Shown here piece by piece: positions 43,513-51,832 of a DNA stretch of 64,000 bases. Numbering within the stretch: position 1 is the stretch's first letter; each line of letters opens with the position of its first letter. The position numbers were made by a program, and so were the translations under genes. The stretch is from Pseudorhizobium banfieldiae. GTDB lineage: Bacteria > Pseudomonadota > Alphaproteobacteria > Rhizobiales > Rhizobiaceae. The notes beneath the pieces were generated by a model, which searched no databases, had not been told where the DNA came from, and worked only from the letters and a program-made list of their open reading frames with translations. The stretch lies in contig NZ_FO082820.1 in the NCBI RefSeq assembly GCF_000967425.1, forward strand, positions 3,228,501 through 3,292,500. The letters are read 5' to 3'.

Positions 43513-44778
43513 ATGTTGGGAAAGGTCACATGGCCGCCCCTGGCGATAGCTTTGCTTGCCGGAATGCTCCCGCCTTCGCCGGCAGTGGGGCAAGCATCCT
43601 ACACGCTACAACCCGGTGATACTGTTCAGGTTTGGATGGCGCAGTCCCAGGATCTGCGACGGGATGTCGTCGTCGGGCCAGATGGAGGAATATCACTGCC
43701 TCTTGCAGGTCACGTCCTTGCCCAGGGACAGACTCTGCTTGAGCTCGAACAGACTCTGCGTGAGCGGCTGAGGCCTTTATTCAGGCAGGCAGACCTGACG
43801 CTTATGCTGCGTCCCGGACGCGATGCGGTGATCTATGTCGTCGGCGAAGTTACCGAACCAGGCGCCTTCCCTTACAGATCGAACATGACAGTCTTGCATG
43901 CCATTGCCGTCGCGGGCGGCATATATCGCGCGGCCGTGCTTCCTGCCGACCAGGACAGGTCCGTCATTGTCGCTAGGCAAGTTGATGACGGCAAGCAGCG
44001 TCTCCGCGAATTGTCTGCGCGCATCTTGCGGCTGGAGGGCGAGATTGCAGGCCGAAGCTCCATCCTCGACGACAGCAATGCCTCGCAGGACCCCTTGCTG
44101 GTTCAGGAGCAGGCACTCATGGAGGCGCGGGCATTGACGGTTGCAACCTTGGAAGATGCACAGCGGCAGGCCAAGCAACTGAATGACCGAAACATGCAGG
44201 CGCTTGAGGAGCAGGTGGAAACGGTGACACGCCGGATCGAACTCGCCCGAGATCGACTGAAAAGCGTCTCGAACCTTATCGCGCGCGGGGGAGCGGAGAG
44301 TTCGCAACGCAACCGTCACGAAGCCGAGATTGCCGAACTCGAGGGACGGATCAGTGCACTCACAACGGAAATGGTGGCCACCGAAAGAGCCGCAAATGCT
44401 GAAACAGCGCGGTATCAGGCCGCCCGGCAGGAGCGCCAGACACAACTTCTGACCGATCTGCAGGCGGCGCGGCGGGCCTATGACGAGACTACTGAACGTC
44501 TGTCGGACAGCAAAAGGATCATGTCCATTTATGGAGCAAGCGCCAGTGCGGCACAGGACCGGAGCGAGCGGACCATCGGCTACGTTATAATCCGCATGCG
44601 CGACGGTATAGCCTCCGAGTTGGAAGCGGCTGAAACTTCAGTCCTTCAGCCGGGTGATCTCGTCCGCGTGCGATATGCGGAGCACCCGCAGTCTACCGCG
44701 GCAACGCCGAACTTGGCCGCCTCGGCCAGTACGGCCATCGGGCGTGCCTCCACTTCTGCAGTGCCGGAGACGCAGTGA
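43513..44778 (+). CDS. Polysaccharide export protein (Wza/ExoF-like)
   Basis: Predicted periplasmic/outer-membrane export factor, 421 residues. Signal peptide MLGKVTWPPLAIALLAGMLP with cleavage near AVGQA, export domain YTLQPGDTVQVWMAQSQDL at about 31-49, an SLBB-like stretch VVGEVTEPGAFPYRSNMTVL, then a long coiled coil (about 150-360) and a second SLBB-like piece (LQPGDLVRVRY). There is no lipobox Cys, so it is more ExoF-like than Wza-like. GAGGGA lies six bases before the ATG. Its stop overlaps the start of the chain-length gene. Confidence 0.93.
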   Translation: MLGKVTWPPLAIALLAGMLPPSPAVGQASYTLQPGDTVQVWMAQSQDLRRDVVVGPDGGISLPLAGHVLAQGQTLLELEQTLRERLRPLFRQADLTLMLRPGRDAVIYVVGEVTEPGAFPYRSNMTVLHAIAVAGGIYRAAVLPADQDRSVIVARQVDDGKQRLRELSARILRLEGEIAGRSSILDDSNASQDPLLVQEQALMEARALTVATLEDAQRQAKQLNDRNMQALEEQVETVTRRIELARDRLKSVSNLIARGGAESSQRNRHEAEIAELEGRISALTTEMVATERAANAETARYQAARQERQTQLLTDLQAARRAYDETTERLSDSKRIMSIYGASASAAQDRSERTIGYVIIRMRDGIASELEAAETSVLQPGDLVRVRYAEHPQSTAATPNLAASASTAIGRASTSAVPETQ

Positions 44779-46205
44779 TGGTCGAATTGATCTGGCGAAA
44801 CGCCATCTATTACCTCCTGCTCTTTCTTCGCCGACCGCTCGTCGCGCTTTTGCCGGGCCTTCTCACTTTGGTCGGCGGGACCTACTTGGCCCTCAATTTC
44901 GAGCGCCCTTTCTACAGCGAAGGGCTGCTTATCATCGACTTCCAGCAGATATCCTCGTCCCTGGTCTCACCGACTGTCGCGAACGACAGGCTTCGGTTCA
45001 TCGATCAACGGGTACTGTCTCGAGACAATCTCGTCTCCTTGGCAGATCGATTCAATCTGTACCCTGATCTGCCTGGAACGGTGTCGGAAGCAGCGATTGC
45101 CACGATGGTTCGAAGCAACATAACCCTGCAGACGAACCTTTCCGAAGGCTCAGACGGATTGGCAAGTGCTACCGTGCTCCTCGGCTTCAAACACACCAGC
45201 GCCAGCACGTCGGCTGCCGTCGCCGACGCGCTCATCCACATGGTGATCGAGGAAAATCGGCGCATCAGGACCTCACAGGCATCCGAGACGACCAAGTTCC
45301 TGCAAAGAGAGGTGGAAGATCTATCCGCCCGCCTGAAGCTCAAGGAGGAAGAATGGTCGCGTCTCGGGCTGGAGAACCAGGATGCGCAGCCTGATCGCCT
45401 TCCGACGATGCTTATTGAACTGCAGGGCAGGGAAGACGAGCTTTTGACCGTACAGCAAACGCTGGCGGCGAGTCAGGAGGAGATCAAGCTTCTCGACGCT
45501 CAGCTCCGTGCGGGGCTTGACGCGACAAGTCCCCGGGCTCGTTTGAAAGATCAGATCGCAGCGATCGATGCCGAGATTGCCGAGGCGCACCTGCTTTACA
45601 CCGACGAGCATCCGCAACTTCGCCTTCTGAAGCAGAGGGCGGCGGAGATGAAAAGGGCTTATGATACGGCTTCCACTGCGGCAGCACCGGCAGTAGGTAT
45701 GCTGCCTCCCGACCTCGCACTGATAGCGGAGCGCCTCAACCAGGCGCGACCGCGCCATGAGGCATCTACTTCCCGACGAGCTGACCTCCTGACAAGGATC
45801 GCACAGCTGAAGAACTCCATCGCATTAGCAACCGAAGCTGAAGGCAAGCTTGCAATCATCGAGGCGGACCGGCAGTCACTTCAGCGTAGCCTGGACGAGA
45901 TGAAAGGTCGGCTTTCGACTGCCTTGATGGGCGAGCGACTGGAGTTGAAGAACATCGCATTTCAGGTGGACATACTCGAGCGTCCTACCGTGCCAAAAAA
46001 TCCGTCTGGGCCACGCAGGCTACTATTGCTCGCCGGCGTCTTGCTGGCTTCGGCAGCGATTGGGACCGGGACTTTGGTTGCCTCCGACTTATTGGATCAG
46101 CGGGTTCGCGGAACCTTCGATTTGAATGAAGCACTAGAGGGCCAGACGCTGGTGCTGGTGCCGGACTGGAAGCCAACCCGTCCGGGCAAGGCTCTTTCCC
46201 GGTAA
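44778..46205 (+). CDS. Wzz/GumC-like polysaccharide chain-length protein
   Basis: Polysaccharide co-polymerase of about 475 residues: N-terminal membrane segment near 24-40, periplasmic Wzz domain, two long coiled coils (about 160-280 and 320-390), and a C-terminal Pro-rich segment plus membrane segment near 400-435 (RPTVPKNPSGPRRLLLLAGV). No cytosolic kinase domain is fused; that part is the next gene. ATG at 44778 overlaps the stop of the export gene. Confidence 0.93.
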   Translation: MVELIWRNAIYYLLLFLRRPLVALLPGLLTLVGGTYLALNFERPFYSEGLLIIDFQQISSSLVSPTVANDRLRFIDQRVLSRDNLVSLADRFNLYPDLPGTVSEAAIATMVRSNITLQTNLSEGSDGLASATVLLGFKHTSASTSAAVADALIHMVIEENRRIRTSQASETTKFLQREVEDLSARLKLKEEEWSRLGLENQDAQPDRLPTMLIELQGREDELLTVQQTLAASQEEIKLLDAQLRAGLDATSPRARLKDQIAAIDAEIAEAHLLYTDEHPQLRLLKQRAAEMKRAYDTASTAAAPAVGMLPPDLALIAERLNQARPRHEASTSRRADLLTRIAQLKNSIALATEAEGKLAIIEADRQSLQRSLDEMKGRLSTALMGERLELKNIAFQVDILERPTVPKNPSGPRRLLLLAGVLLASAAIGTGTLVASDLLDQRVRGTFDLNEALEGQTLVLVPDWKPTRPGKALSR

Positions 46206-46280
46206 CGAGGAATCCGGCCGAGAACCAGCCTCGAACAATCGGCCCGGTGGCCGCAGGTAATGTCAACGGGGGTAAGCAAG

Positions 46281-47063
46281 ATGAAGCTGCACAATAGTAT
46301 CCGTCCACGCGGTCGTATCGCAGATCGTCTTGGGGGGCCTCAGCTGACTGACGCAACACAATCAGCATCTTGCGCAGATGTAAGCGAACACGCACTCTGT
46401 TTTCCTCTGTCGCCTACCCATGTCCATCCGCTGTCAGCGACCTATCTGCAGCAACGCCGGGTCATTGCCTTCTGCCCGGATCACCGTGTCACACGCGCCT
46501 ACGACGTATTGCGCAATCAGATTGTAAACCACCAACTCGGGCCCGCCGCGCACGTCCTTGCGGTTACGGCACCAACGCCGAAGACGGGGTCCTCGGTGAC
46601 AGCGTTGAACTTGGCGTTTAGTTTTGCCCGTCTGGCCGCCGGCGTCATCGCGCTGATCGACACCGGTGATAAGACATCCTCCACGACGAACCTCCTCAAT
46701 CTGAGTCCCCCCGCCAAAGGCGGCTCCGATCGCGGCGAACATCTCATCGTCGACGCTGCAGGTGTCCGTTTCAACCTCGTGAGGCCGCGCCCCGGTGAAA
46801 TCGGGATTACCGGGCATGCGGAACTGGCTGACAGCATCGAGCTCCTGAAACAGGCAATCTCGCCAAACATCATTATTCTCGACCTGCCGCCACTCCTGCG
46901 TAGCGACAAGGCGGTGCAGTTGGTCAGCCGCGCCGATTCGACGGTGCTGGTACTCGCGAGCAACTTCACCACGCGCAGCGATTTCGATATATGCCGTACA
47001 TTTTTCCCTTCGGATCAGAGGCTTCAGGTTGTACTTAACAGGGCGCGCAGGCATGGGCTATGA
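46281..47063 (+). CDS. BY-kinase-like (CpsD/CapB-type) protein with degenerate P-loop
   Basis: About 260 residues. The fold follows the cytosolic half of Wzc/ExoP: a leader with AYDVLRNQIVNHQLG, then the nucleotide-binding region and IIILDLPPLLRSDKAVQLVS. The Walker A position reads APTPKTGSSV (97-106), where the family has a GxGKS/T element, and Walker A' reads ALIDTGDKTSS. A C-terminal Tyr cluster is absent. Kinase activity is therefore doubtful; it may serve as a structural partner. The ATG at 46281 has GGGGGT upstream; 46260 is also in frame. Confidence 0.85.
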   Translation: MKLHNSIRPRGRIADRLGGPQLTDATQSASCADVSEHALCFPLSPTHVHPLSATYLQQRRVIAFCPDHRVTRAYDVLRNQIVNHQLGPAAHVLAVTAPTPKTGSSVTALNLAFSFARLAAGVIALIDTGDKTSSTTNLLNLSPPAKGGSDRGEHLIVDAAGVRFNLVRPRPGEIGITGHAELADSIELLKQAISPNIIILDLPPLLRSDKAVQLVSRADSTVLVLASNFTTRSDFDICRTFFPSDQRLQVVLNRARRHGL

Positions 47064-48100
47064 GCGCACGACTGATCATCGTTATCGTCAACTATCGGAC
47101 CGGCGCACTTGCGGTTGATTGCTTGACATCATTGTTTGCGGGCACGCTGCCGTCTGAAACCTATGTCGTGGTCGCTGACGCGGCTTCGGGAGATGACTCG
47201 GTGCCCACGCTCGAGAAAGCGATCTCCCAAAACAGCTGGGCAGAAGCGGTGCTAATGTTGCCTCTTCAAGACAACCGTGGCTTTTCGGCATCGAACAATT
47301 GCGCACTCGAAGCGGCCATCGGGCGCTTCGGACGACCACGCTACGTACTGTTCCTCAACCCGGACACGCTCGTGCGGCCGGGCGCGCTGCAAGCGCTCCT
47401 CGACTTTCTGAACATCCATCCTAGAGCGGGGATTGTTGGAGCTCATCTGGAGGATCCAGATGGAACTCCCCAGGCCTGCGCATTCCGCTTCCCGACAGTC
47501 TTGGGGGAGTTGGAAAGTGAAGCCAGGATTGGTCTGCTCTCCCGGTTATTGTCCATGTGGAGGATTGCTCCCAAGCTACCGGACTTGCCGGCTAGGGTGG
47601 ATTGGGTGTCCGGCGCCGCTCTGCTTGCGAAAATGGAGTTGTTGGAGGACACCGGCGGCTTTGATCCTGATTATTTTCTCTACTTCGAAGAGGTCGACCT
47701 ATGCCTTCGCGCTGCGCGGAATGGCTGGGAATGTTGGCATGTTCCCGATAGCCATATCGTGCATCTGGTCGGCCAATCCACCGGCGTCACCAGGAAGATG
47801 CTTCCGAGCCGCCGTCCTCCCTATTGGTTCCGATCGCGCCAGCGCTTCTTCGTGAAGCATTACGGTCGCGGCTACATGGCACTTTCCGATCTTGCATGGG
47901 CCGCAGGACAGACCCTGTGGCATCTTCGCCTTGTTCTGACTCGAAGAGGCCAAACAGTTGACCCGCCTCACCTTTTCAAGGACTTTGTGCGCCACAGCGT
48001 GACGTTCCATTTTCGACCTGCCAGGTCCCGGGCATCCTTGCCCCTCTCGATCGACGCAGGCTGGGCCCGGTGGGCGGTGATCAAACGCTCCAGCAAGTGA
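47060..48100 (+). CDS. Glycosyltransferase family 2 (rhamnosyltransferase-like)
   Basis: 346 residues, GT-A type: LIIVIVNYRTGALAVDCLTS, NRGFSASNN, VLFLNPDTLVRPGAL (DxD), GTPQACAFRFPT, DWVSGAALL, FDPDYFLYFEEVDLCLRA. It resembles WbbL-type rhamnosyltransferases, which fits the dTDP-rhamnose operon nearby, but the donor is inferred. Start overlaps the previous stop (ATGA). Its last 133 bases overlap the end of the glycosyltransferase gene on the other strand. Confidence 0.92.
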   Translation: MSARLIIVIVNYRTGALAVDCLTSLFAGTLPSETYVVVADAASGDDSVPTLEKAISQNSWAEAVLMLPLQDNRGFSASNNCALEAAIGRFGRPRYVLFLNPDTLVRPGALQALLDFLNIHPRAGIVGAHLEDPDGTPQACAFRFPTVLGELESEARIGLLSRLLSMWRIAPKLPDLPARVDWVSGAALLAKMELLEDTGGFDPDYFLYFEEVDLCLRAARNGWECWHVPDSHIVHLVGQSTGVTRKMLPSRRPPYWFRSRQRFFVKHYGRGYMALSDLAWAAGQTLWHLRLVLTRRGQTVDPPHLFKDFVRHSVTFHFRPARSRASLPLSIDAGWARWAVIKRSSK

Positions 48101-49263
48101 GCCGCTTCGCGCACATCGTGACGCTCTCGAATGCGATGACGTGCTGCCTCGCCGCACACCATCAGAGCATGCGGATCCAAGGTCAGGATATGGCGCAGCG
48201 CCCGAGCCAGGGACTTCACATCTCCCGCAGGGACGAGCCAACCGACATCCGGCGTCACCAGTTCCGGTATGCCGGCAATGAAGGTCGCCAGAACAGGCCG
48301 TCCCAGAGCCATACTCTCCATTAGAACCACCGGCAGGCCTTCCGCCAGGCTCGGCAGCACCAGCGCGCGTGCCCTTAGCAGTTGCTCCTTCACCTGATCC
48401 TGAGTTGCTGCTCCCAAAAGCTCGATGCAGTCATCGAGACCAAGCTGGTTGATCCGCCGCTCTATATCGCGACGAAGGGGTCCCTCCCCTACGATGGTAA
48501 AGTGAAACGGAATCCCTTGGGCGCGCAATTTTGCTGCGGCATCGAGCAGGATGAAATGCCCCTTCTGCTCCGATAGCCGCCCAACAGTGACCAGACGCCG
48601 ATTTTCTCCTTGAACGGTCGAAGCGGCATTGAGATAGTCATCACCTACCCCGCAACGCACGACATGGATCTTCTTCCAGCAGTCCATCGGCACCCAACGC
48701 AGCAGCTGGCTCCGGCCATAGGAAGAAACGGCGACAACAAATGCCGCCGCAGCAATCTTGTCCGACAGGCTCAATGCCTCGGGACGATCGAATTCCTCGG
48801 GGCCATGGACGGTCATACTGAAGGGGACTTCTGTGATGGCATGGGCTACGAGCGCCACGGCCGCTGGATTCGTGCCGAAGTGGACATGCAGGTGTTCCAG
48901 CGCGTAGCGACGACACCAGGAGGCGAGGACCATCCCTTCCAACAGATACGCCATGTGGCGCGCGTAGCTGTTCCCGTTGCGAGTGGCCAGATTGACCATG
49001 AGCATCAATGCCCGCATCGAGCGGAGAGGCGCCCGGAAGAATATCCTTGCGACGCAGCCAAGGAGAACAAGGGCACGCAGATCAAGGATATAGTGAGTGA
49101 GATTTGCCTCAGCGATGTCATCCGGATCGATGACCGTGGTTCTTGAGGGGCGTACCGCAAGACGCTGGACGACATGGCCACGTTGCTCCAACGCTTGGAT
49201 CTCGCGGCGGATGAACGTGTGGCTCACCGTGGGATATTGGTTTGTGAAATAGCCGATCTGCAT
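47968..49263 (-). CDS. Glycosyltransferase family 4 (WcaL/ExoL-like)
   Basis: About 431 residues, GT-B type. N-terminus MQIGYFTNQYPTVSHTFIRR as in WcaL-like transferases, then HVHFGTNPA, MTVHGPEEFD, LVTVGRLSEQKGHFILLDAA, TIVGEGPLRRDIE and SLAEGLPVVLMESMALGRPV carrying the E-x7-E element. The ATG at 49263 starts at the first strand; 49278 is also possible. The C-terminal 44 codons are coded opposite the GT2 gene. Confidence 0.92.
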   Translation of the reverse strand: MQIGYFTNQYPTVSHTFIRREIQALEQRGHVVQRLAVRPSRTTVIDPDDIAEANLTHYILDLRALVLLGCVARIFFRAPLRSMRALMLMVNLATRNGNSYARHMAYLLEGMVLASWCRRYALEHLHVHFGTNPAAVALVAHAITEVPFSMTVHGPEEFDRPEALSLSDKIAAAAFVVAVSSYGRSQLLRWVPMDCWKKIHVVRCGVGDDYLNAASTVQGENRRLVTVGRLSEQKGHFILLDAAAKLRAQGIPFHFTIVGEGPLRRDIERRINQLGLDDCIELLGAATQDQVKEQLLRARALVLPSLAEGLPVVLMESMALGRPVLATFIAGIPELVTPDVGWLVPAGDVKSLARALRHILTLDPHALMVCGEAARHRIRERHDVREAAHLLERLITAHRAQPASIERGKDARDLAGRKWNVTLWRTKSLKR

Positions 49264-49423
49264 GTCGGGCCACCCCACCCATTCTATGCCGGACGCACAA
49301 TGATTATCATGACGAGATGTCGAGGTATCGGGCAGCTACCAGTTAGGGGAGGCCGGCAATTCCCGCTACCACCATTGGCTAGCTTTCCCCCGGCCCACAC
49401 TTGGTCGAGATTGGCCAGAACGG

Positions 49424-49672
49424 CTATCCTCTTGGAAGAATGCGACCAAGGAAGGCACCGGCCAAGTAGCCGAGATTGAGCAGGACCAGTTTGATCAGCA
49501 GCGTTCCGAGCAACGGTGCACCCAGGTTCGCGTCAAGAAGAGGTAGCGTCAAGGAGATCGCGCAATAGCCGACAACGATCGGAACGAGCGTCAAGGGTTT
49601 GAACAGCAAGCCGGTGCCGAGGCCAATTAGACACGCCAGAATCATGTGATCGTCCGCCCGATTCGCCGTCAT
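49424..49672 (-). CDS. Small hydrophobic membrane protein
   Basis: 82 residues with two or three hydrophobic segments (ILACLIGLGTGLLF, LVPIVVGYCAISLTL, LVLLNLGYLAGAFLG). No family recognised. The composition is membrane-protein-like and the frame fills a gap between two divergent transferase genes. The ribosome site is weak. It might be a regulator or assembly factor of polysaccharide synthesis, but nothing in the sequence shows this. Confidence 0.6.
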   Translation of the reverse strand: MTANRADDHMILACLIGLGTGLLFKPLTLVPIVVGYCAISLTLPLLDANLGAPLLGTLLIKLVLLNLGYLAGAFLGRILPRG

Positions 49673-49747
49673 TTTATACTCTAATGTGGCAAGGCTTCGT
49701 CACAGGCGTTCGCAGCAAGGAAATGTCGGCAGGTAATAAGTCAGGTG

Positions 49748-50719
49748 ATGGCCATGGGCGGACGGGATAACGTCGGAGTAGTGGTAATCGGCCGCAACGA
49801 AGGCCCCCGCCTGCTTCAGTGCCTGCGGTCTGTCCAGCAGTTTCGTAGCAGGGCTGTCTACGTCGATTCTGGCTCCAGCGATGACAGTACAGCAATTGCA
49901 CGTGCCCAGGGCTTCGCCGTCGTAAGCCTCGATCCTTGGCCACCTTTCACCGCTGCCCGTGCTCGAAACGCTGGGCTCGCTTATCTTCTTGAGAGTTATC
50001 GCGGACTTAGCTTCGTCCAGTTTCTGGACGGCGACTGCCTCCTGCAGACGAACTGGATTCTAACCGGTACCGGCTTCCTCGAACGCAATCAGCAAATTGC
50101 CATCGTCTTCGGTCGTCGCAGGGAACTCTATCCTGAGCGATCTACCTTCAACGCGCTCTGCGATGATGAATGGGATGGCGCGGCGGGAGAGGTTTGCGAA
50201 TGTGGCGGAGACATTCTGGCAAGGGTGGATGCCCTTAGGATGGCGGGCGGCTATCGCGAACACCTTATTGCCGGAGAGGAACCGGAAATGTGCGTCAGGT
50301 TGCGAGCACTCGGCCTTCGCATTTGGAGACTGAGCGAAGAGATGTCGCTGCATGACGCCAACCTGCTGACACTCCGCCAGTGGTGGCGGCGAACTGCCCG
50401 TGCCGGTCATGCTTACATGCAGGTGTACCTGATCCACCGAACCAGCCAGCATACGATCTGGGGACGCAATCTCATCAGGGCCTTCTTTTGGTCGATGCTG
50501 CTTCCCGCAACAGCCACGGCGACGATCTTCATCCATCCTGGGATTGCAGCGATTGGATTCGTCTACCCGCTACAGCTCATTCGGCTCAAGCGGCGCCAGA
50601 AAAGCTGGGCGCGAGCGCTGTACAGTCTGCTCGGAAAATTTGCGGAAGCTCAAGGCGCGTTAAACTTCCTTAGTCGCCGAATGGCGGGGGGGAAGCCCAT
50701 CCTCATCGAATACAAATGA
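49748..50719 (+). CDS. Glycosyltransferase family 2
   Basis: About 323 residues, GT-A type: VGVVVIGRNEGPRLLQCL, YVDSGSSDDS, FVQFLDGDCLL (DxD-like), GGDILARVDALRMAGGY, IAGEEPEMCVRLRA, then membrane segments near 245-285. It resembles ExoA/ExoO-like transferases. Three closely spaced starts (GTG 49745, ATG 49748, ATG 49754) are possible. Its stop lies in a hairpin shared with the convergent SGNH gene. Confidence 0.9.
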   Translation: MAMGGRDNVGVVVIGRNEGPRLLQCLRSVQQFRSRAVYVDSGSSDDSTAIARAQGFAVVSLDPWPPFTAARARNAGLAYLLESYRGLSFVQFLDGDCLLQTNWILTGTGFLERNQQIAIVFGRRRELYPERSTFNALCDDEWDGAAGEVCECGGDILARVDALRMAGGYREHLIAGEEPEMCVRLRALGLRIWRLSEEMSLHDANLLTLRQWWRRTARAGHAYMQVYLIHRTSQHTIWGRNLIRAFFWSMLLPATATATIFIHPGIAAIGFVYPLQLIRLKRRQKSWARALYSLLGKFAEAQGALNFLSRRMAGGKPILIEYK

Positions 50720-50739
50720 GTGACGCAGAGCTGTCACTC
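50718..50739. terminator. Hairpin over convergent stop codons
   Basis: A 7-bp perfect stem (GAGTGAC and complement) with an 8-base loop covers the end of the GT2 gene and the end of the SGNH gene on the other strand. There is no T-run; it could be a weak bidirectional terminator. Confidence 0.35.
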
Positions 50740-51804
50740 GACGGGCCATATGAAGGGGTTGCCACCCTGCTCCTTCAGGCTACTTGAGAAGAAGGAACGA
50801 CAGTTGCCGATTTCCGCTGGCTCGCCCTTCAAGGTCCAATAGCTCGCGCACGCTTTCTCGGCGATTTCTGTTCGACACATGGACATGTCTGCCTTATGGG
50901 AGCGACTTTCGTCCCGATGCCGTCGAGCAACGAACCAGGCCAGCCTTTGCAGCGCCAATGCGAGCTTTGGCGAAACATGTGACGGCGCTGCGGCTCCCTC
51001 GGGAGTTTCCCCAAAAAGAACGGCATAGTGGAGGGCTGCCAGATAGTAAGCGCCAAGCTCGGTCATGTGGACATCGTCGGAAAACACTCGATCAAGCTGC
51101 TGTCTCGGGGAGCCGGGAAGCTCCGGTATATCACCGGACAGGATCCGGCGAACAAGCTCCGTAAGCGCCTCCCCCGCAGGCATTACCTGGAGGGTTGCCG
51201 GCCGTTCCTCGTCGCTCAGTGACAGGTTGACCCGATCGACAATGCATTGCCAGACGGTCTCGGAATTCTTCTCATGCTCGAGCCAAGCTGTGGGTGCTGT
51301 CTTATCGATATCGAGCCAGGCATGGTAGTAGAAGGTCCGCCCCGCGGGATTTCCCTCGGTGAACCGGTCGTGGAAATGACGGAGGTATCCGACCGCGTCC
51401 TCCCAGATGATGGCACCTAACACCGAGTGGCTTTCCGCCAGGACCAGGGCATCGTAGGGCTCGCCATCCTGTGGCTGACGCAGTTCCTTCGCGATGTCGC
51501 GATCGTCACCTCCTCTGTTCTTGCCTTTGCGATATCCCGACCAGCCGCCGTCCCCCCAGGTGCGAACACGCACGGGAGAGCCGATGACGATCTGCTCCTC
51601 CCACTTAAGGGAACCGTCCTTGCTGCGGACGATTCGTTCCACCCAGTCCGGAAGCGGATTGTCCAGCAGACTATGGCCGCTGAACATCACTTTCGCACTC
51701 ACGTCTTCTTCTCCCGCAAGGGCTCCACTGCCACAGACGAGAATACAGACCAGCACTATTGCCTTAGAAGCGTAGCGCGGGTGTTTATGGGCATCGCCTC
51801 GCAT
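50734..51804 (-). CDS. SGNH-hydrolase-like exported protein (paralogue 2)
   Basis: About 356 residues. Signal peptide MRGDAHKHPRYASKAIVLVC ending near ALAGEED. Block I variant VMFSGHSLLDN with Ser45, and SDDVHMTELGAYY with Asp244 and His246. A central AESHSVLGAIIWED matches EQHRILDALAWEG of the protein at 42211, so the two are paralogues. Likely periplasmic esterase or related enzyme acting on the polymer. The ATG at 51804 has GGAGG seven bases upstream; the frame runs on to 51945 without support. Confidence 0.78.
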   Translation of the reverse strand: MRGDAHKHPRYASKAIVLVCILVCGSGALAGEEDVSAKVMFSGHSLLDNPLPDWVERIVRSKDGSLKWEEQIVIGSPVRVRTWGDGGWSGYRKGKNRGGDDRDIAKELRQPQDGEPYDALVLAESHSVLGAIIWEDAVGYLRHFHDRFTEGNPAGRTFYYHAWLDIDKTAPTAWLEHEKNSETVWQCIVDRVNLSLSDEERPATLQVMPAGEALTELVRRILSGDIPELPGSPRQQLDRVFSDDVHMTELGAYYLAALHYAVLFGETPEGAAAPSHVSPKLALALQRLAWFVARRHRDESRSHKADMSMCRTEIAEKACASYWTLKGEPAEIGNCRSFFSSSLKEQGGNPFIWPVE

Positions 51805-51832
51805 GAACAGACCTCCACTTCTATGTCGCGTG

